Assembly (NCBI RefSeq): GCF_013114595.1
Contig: NZ_VTXE01000005.1
Location: 108,660 to 172,659, forward strand
Length of the DNA: 64,000 nucleotides
Reading direction: 5' to 3'
Source of the DNA: Vibrio sp. 99-8-1
GTDB lineage: Bacteria > Pseudomonadota > Gammaproteobacteria > Enterobacterales > Vibrionaceae
Positions 60,767 to 64,000 of the stretch are shown here, in pieces (position 1 is the first letter of the stretch; each line of letters begins with the position of its first letter). The notes under the pieces are model-generated. The model was not told the origin of the DNA and made no database searches. It saw only the letters and a program-made list of their open reading frames with translations. Position numbers and translations under genes: made by a program.

Positions 60767-61933
60767 CTAATCAATAATGATCAGCTCAGGTTCAGCTCGT
60801 CTTGATAGCCACTCTGCACCGTCTTCAGTAATCACAATGTTCTCTTCGTGCAACATCATCTTATTTGGCGCATACGTCATACCCGGCTCTAATGTCATGA
60901 TCATGCCCGGCTTAAGAACAGTGTTATCGGTAGAGGTATTTGACGGTCTTTCTGTTAACTCCATCCCTAAACCATGACCCACCCTGCCAATGTCGTTACC
61001 TAGTGCGCCGTTTTCTTCTAGCACCTTCCACATCGCGTTATAAATATCGGTAGTGGTTGCGCCAGGACGACAAGCAGCTTCAAACCCTTTACTGGTTGCT
61101 TCATAAGTCGCACGGTAAGCCGATTTGATTTCTTCACTGGCGTAGCCAAACGCCCAGTTACGGTCGAAATCTGAGAAGTAACCATCCCAAACTGCACCAG
61201 TATCAATCAGCATTACGTCACCGGGTTCAATCACTCTGTCTGTTGGCCCCATCAAAATGTCGTAGTAGCCATCTGGCCCAGAACCCGAAATAACAAACGG
61301 TGTTTCATCGGCCCCTTCCATTCTCAGATCCAAACTAAACTGCTTACAGATATCACGCTCTGTCATGCCGGGTTGGGCATAGCTCGGTACCTTGTCAAAC
61401 GCTTCGTTTGTAATGCGGCATATCTCGCGAGTTTTCGCTATCTCTGCTTGGGATTTGATTTGGCGTAACTCATGCACAGCAAGGGAGACATCAACAAACT
61501 CGCTGCTTACCATGGTGGTGAGTTGCAGGTAGTTATTTACCGGCATACGTAGGTGAGACTCAATGCCAAGTGTCGCGCCAATTCGTCCATGTTTACGAGG
61601 AAGCGTATTTAGCGTGTTAGCCAATAGACTGATGCCGTCATCTTCAGGTCTAGGGGAAGACCAAGTGAAAATATCGTCTATCCATGTCTCTGCCATGCCT
61701 TTCGCCCCTATTTCGGGAATAACCGCAATAGGCTTGCCTTCTGCAGGGACCACAACGAACCACGGGCGAGTTGGGCTATGCCAAAACTGGGAAAAGAAGC
61801 CAGTAAAATAACGCACGTTTGGTTCTGTGGTAAATATCATTGCGTCAAGCTGCATGTCATGCATGACTTTTTGCGCGCGAGATGTTCTATTTTCAAACTC
61901 TTGTACAGTAAAACCACGGCTGGGCTTTTTCAT
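60767..61933 (-). CDS. M24-family metallohydrolase (DoeA/prolidase-like)
   Basis: A 388-residue enzyme of the creatinase/aminopeptidase P/prolidase fold. The C-terminal pita-bread domain keeps all five metal ligands: LIDTGAVWDGYFSDFDRNW (two Asp), GRVGHGLGMELTERPSN (His), TLEPGMTY (Glu) and LHEENIVITEDG (Glu). The N-terminal half is the creatinase-type domain (YFTGFFSQFWHSPTRPWFVVVP). Relatives include ectoine hydrolase DoeA and Xaa-Pro peptidases, so it may split a peptide-like or cyclic amidine bond. AGAGG precedes the ATG. It lies between the MetC-like gene and the permease. Confidence 0.88.
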   Translation of the reverse strand: MKKPSRGFTVQEFENRTSRAQKVMHDMQLDAMIFTTEPNVRYFTGFFSQFWHSPTRPWFVVVPAEGKPIAVIPEIGAKGMAETWIDDIFTWSSPRPEDDGISLLANTLNTLPRKHGRIGATLGIESHLRMPVNNYLQLTTMVSSEFVDVSLAVHELRQIKSQAEIAKTREICRITNEAFDKVPSYAQPGMTERDICKQFSLDLRMEGADETPFVISGSGPDGYYDILMGPTDRVIEPGDVMLIDTGAVWDGYFSDFDRNWAFGYASEEIKSAYRATYEATSKGFEAACRPGATTTDIYNAMWKVLEENGALGNDIGRVGHGLGMELTERPSNTSTDNTVLKPGMIMTLEPGMTYAPNKMMLHEENIVITEDGAEWLSRRAEPELIIID

Positions 61934-62167
61934 ATGTACCTCTTTTGTTTACTTTTTATATGGATGAGTACTTAATTAATAAACAATTGATTTTTATAAA
62001 ATTAAAAATCAATATGGGCAAATTAGCGGATAATAACCAAACTAATATTGCGCGATTAATTTATTAATTATGTTTTCATGTTTATTACTGGATTAATTTA
62101 TGTTGCACTTAAACATATCCAGTTAATGATTTATTAAGTGCAACTTGTAGAATATTTGATTAATTTA
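61934..62167. other. Gap between MetC-like and M24 genes with an inverted repeat
   Basis: The 234-base, AT-rich gap contains GTTGCACTTAA (62102-62112) and TTAAGTGCAAC (62134-62144), an exact 11-bp inverted repeat. It may be a terminator-like structure after the lyase gene or a site for the Lrp regulator, and a second promoter for the M24-to-RidA genes may lie here. Confidence 0.45.
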
Positions 62168-63325
62168 TTATTTTTTAATTGAATGTATGGCTTGTTGTAA
62201 ATCAGAAATTAAATCGTCGGTACTTTCTAAACCTATATTTAATCTCACCAAGCGACCTTCATAATCCTTATTTGGCCTTTCAATTGCTGGATAGACGAGT
62301 GCTAAGCTAGTCACCCCACCCCAGCTCATGCCTATTTTGAATAGCTCTAAAGTATCGATAAATTCTTCTACTTGAGTAGCATCAAACTCGTCTTTAAAAA
62401 TAAAGGAGAAAACACTGCTGGAGCCGGTAAAATCACGTTTCCAAAACTCGTGACCTGGGCATGAAGGCAACGCAGGGTGCAGAACTTGCTCTACGCTTGG
62501 GTGTTTTGCCAACCAATTGGCAACTTCTAGGGTAGATTTTTCAAGATGGTCGAGTCGCACAGCAAGCGTTTGTAAACCTCTTAACGCCAAGCTGCAATCA
62601 TCTGGGGAAACAGCCAAACCTAACTGCTTAAATGTAGAGCCCACTTTCTTTTTAAGCTGTTCAGAGTTAACAGAAACCGTGCCTAACAGTAAGTCACTAT
62701 GCCCGCCCACATATTTGGTCAGTGCTTGCATACTGATATCTACGTTATGCGCAAATGCATCAAAATGAACGCCCGCAGCGTAAGTATTATCTAACGCGAC
62801 CACGACATTTTTTTGATGTGCCGCCTCACAAATGGCTGGAATATCTTGCACTTCCATCGTTACTGAACCCGGGCTCTCAACCCAAATAAGCGTCGTATTT
62901 TCTCGAATTAAATGAGCAATATCGGCACCTAGCATAGGGTCGTATGCTTCAACTTCGATACCTAAGTTCTTCAGCATTCCTTGCGCCATTTCTTTGTTTG
63001 GGCCATAAGCACTGTGCGGAACTAATGCATGGCTACCACTTGGGCAGTTGGCGAAGTAAATTAATGCGATGGCCGCTTGCCCACCCGGTACAGCAAAGGT
63101 GTGATGCGCGTTTTCTAGTTGAGCAATGCGCTCGGTAAGTTCTAGTGTGGTGGGTGTTCCATATAAACCGTAGCTGTAGCCATTCTCTTTTTGTTCCCAA
63201 CCATCAACAACGTTTGATTGTTTATCAAATAATACAGTAGAACCTCGATACGTTGGGGTGACTAAAGATTTAAACCCCGGAGTCGACAACGTTTGAGGTT
63301 GGGCTAGCTTGGTTTTCCAATGCAT
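62168..63325 (-). CDS. MetC-like PLP-dependent C-S lyase
   Basis: A 385-residue Cys/Met-metabolism PLP enzyme, closest in look to E. coli cystathionine beta-lyase MetC. The PLP lysine is in QALTKYVGGHSDLLLG, TPTYRGSTVLFD near the start and GHEFWKRDFTGSSSVFSF near the end also match, and MSWGGVTSLALVYP fits the C-terminal substrate loop. The reaction class cleaves a C-S bond and releases 2-aminoacrylate, then pyruvate and ammonia. A RidA gene in the same operon fits. Because an ordinary metC is expected elsewhere, this is probably a paralogue for another cysteine conjugate. AAGGAAAC precedes the ATG. Confidence 0.88.
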   Translation of the reverse strand: MHWKTKLAQPQTLSTPGFKSLVTPTYRGSTVLFDKQSNVVDGWEQKENGYSYGLYGTPTTLELTERIAQLENAHHTFAVPGGQAAIALIYFANCPSGSHALVPHSAYGPNKEMAQGMLKNLGIEVEAYDPMLGADIAHLIRENTTLIWVESPGSVTMEVQDIPAICEAAHQKNVVVALDNTYAAGVHFDAFAHNVDISMQALTKYVGGHSDLLLGTVSVNSEQLKKKVGSTFKQLGLAVSPDDCSLALRGLQTLAVRLDHLEKSTLEVANWLAKHPSVEQVLHPALPSCPGHEFWKRDFTGSSSVFSFIFKDEFDATQVEEFIDTLELFKIGMSWGGVTSLALVYPAIERPNKDYEGRLVRLNIGLESTDDLISDLQQAIHSIKK

Positions 63326-63427
63326 TATTGTTTCCTTAATTATTTTGTTTGTTTACATTTGAAATAATATCCCTTTTGGCATAATAATGGGCCTCGATAT
63401 AAAGCATGCAAATGAGAAAATTTCCCA

Positions 63428-63898
63428 ATGAATACACCTAATTCGTTAGATAATTTCGATAGAGAGATATTAATCACACTGCAAGAGGATAATAAAACCC
63501 CTTTGAGAGTACTGGCGGATAAAGTTTGTTTATCTGCAGCTTCTGTACAACGAAGAATTAAAAAAATGGAGGACGATGGCGTTATTTGTGCAAATACCGC
63601 CGTGGTAGACCCAGAAAAAGTTGGCCAATTAATTACAATTATTGTAGAAGTTCATATTGAAAGGTCGCACACCTCTGATATTGAGAAATTAAAAGAGAGT
63701 TTTTCTGGGCCAGCAATACAGCAGTGTTATTACGTAACAGGGGAAGCAGACTTTATTTTAGTCCTTGGCGTTTCTAGCATGGTTGAATATGAAATGATTA
63801 GCAAAGGGTTATTTTATAATAATAAAAACGTGAAATGGTTTAGAACAATAATTGCAATGGATCGCGTAAAAACAACGCTGCACCAATCAATAAAATAA
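63428..63898 (+). CDS. Lrp/AsnC-family regulator
   Basis: A 156-residue Lrp/AsnC-type protein. The N-terminal helix-turn-helix NFDREILITLQEDNKTPLRVLADKVCLSAASVQRRIKKMEDDGVI is complete, followed by the RAM ligand domain (IIVEVHIERSHTSDIEKLKESF and CYYVTGEADFILVL). It is divergent from the MetC-like gene with about 100 bases between, so it probably controls the operon in response to the amino acid that is consumed. The ribosome site is weak. An apparent IS starts right after its stop codon. Confidence 0.9.
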   Translation: MNTPNSLDNFDREILITLQEDNKTPLRVLADKVCLSAASVQRRIKKMEDDGVICANTAVVDPEKVGQLITIIVEVHIERSHTSDIEKLKESFSGPAIQQCYYVTGEADFILVLGVSSMVEYEMISKGLFYNNKNVKWFRTIIAMDRVKTTLHQSIK

Positions 63899-64000
63899 GA
63901 GACTGTAATTTAATTTGTGTATCTGCTTATAATTAAGCCAGTCATGGCTAAGGATAAGCAACATGGATAAGAAAGCTCTAGAAGCATTTGCTCGTGAAGC
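63899..64000 (+). mobile_element. Left end of an IS256-like element (runs off the window)
   Basis: The sequence from 63899 begins GAGACTGTAATTTAATTTG and TGTATCTGC, which resembles the terminal inverted repeat of IS256-family elements (typically G[AG]GACTGT...). An ORF that starts like an IS256 transposase begins about 65 bases inside. The boundary coincides with the lrp stop codon. The right end and target duplication are outside the window, so this is tentative. Confidence 0.5.
63963..64000 (+). CDS. Start of a possible IS256-family transposase, partial
   Basis: The ATG at 63963 (with AAGGATAAGC in front) gives MDKKALEAFARE before the window ends. This opening is like that of IS256/Mu-type transposases (MxxKxLEAxAREAAK). 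Only 12 residues are visible, so the call depends on memory of family openings and on the terminal-repeat-like sequence before it. Confidence 0.45.
   Translation, partial: MDKKALEAFARE

Noticed and set aside
56600..61933. Ectoine degradation operon (M24 plus EutA-like proteins)
   Set aside because: No ectoine-specific DoeB, DoeD, EutB/EutC or transporter is present, and M24 and EutA families are broad.

Overview
The window reads as chromosome of a marine gammaproteobacterium, most likely Vibrionaceae. This is inferred from the mix of lac-type and mannose-type PTS operons, a ToxR/TcpP-like membrane regulator with a small membrane partner, an aa3 cytochrome oxidase operon, and proteins close to Escherichia coli FdrA/AllF and MetC. 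No rRNA, tRNA or CRISPR array was seen. Much of it is accessory catabolic islands, each with its own transporter and regulator.

Layout. 1-4512: cellobiose-type PTS (IIB end, IIC, GH1 phospho-beta-glycosidase, IIA) and a LacI regulator. 4625-7299: a lipoprotein facing a ToxR-like/ToxS-like pair. 7378-16772: a mannose-family PTS operon (ManA-like isomerase with an extra N-terminal domain, IIA, IIB, IIC, IID, cupin glucose-6-phosphate isomerase, AGE-family isomerase, second IIB), a divergent hexose-6-phosphate mutarotase and a LacI regulator. Three copies of one palindrome sit before the two divergent transcripts and the regulator gene. 17395-20198: a YfcC-family carrier and an ArgR paralogue, flanked by two different tandem repeats. 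20302-29915: DUF2189 protein and the coxB-coxA-ctaG-coxC-surf1-ctaA-ctaB oxidase operon.

30049-36555: fucosidase-like island (GH29-like secreted enzyme, GPH symporter, GHL6/GH151-like cytoplasmic enzyme, DeoR regulator). 36896-39922: secreted SdsA-type alkyl sulfatase and divergent LysR. 40091-41167: YraQ/ArsP-type permease with a cysteine-rich loop. 41369-52593: homologues of the oxamate carbamoyltransferase AllF/AllG/AllH and a carbamate kinase, with a protein made of three tandem RidA domains, an MFS carrier, a TRAP transporter and a LysR regulator. No allantoin-pathway enzymes are present. 52702-54813: a barrel-protein remnant and an AbiE toxin-antitoxin pair with two operator repeats. 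55049-56400: zinc-dependent phospholipase C-like protein and lipoprotein.

56600-63898: an amino-acid-type catabolic operon (MetC-like lyase, M24 hydrolase, a 27-codon small ORF, APC permease, EutA/maleate-isomerase-like enzyme, M20 amidohydrolase, RidA) with a divergent Lrp-type regulator. At the right edge an IS256-like element seems to begin directly after the lrp stop codon.

The most unusual parts are the carbamoyl-degradation cluster with its triple RidA protein and the MetC/M24/M20/RidA operon. Both pair an amide- or C-N/C-S-cleaving set with RidA enamine/imine chemistry, and their substrates cannot be read from sequence alone.
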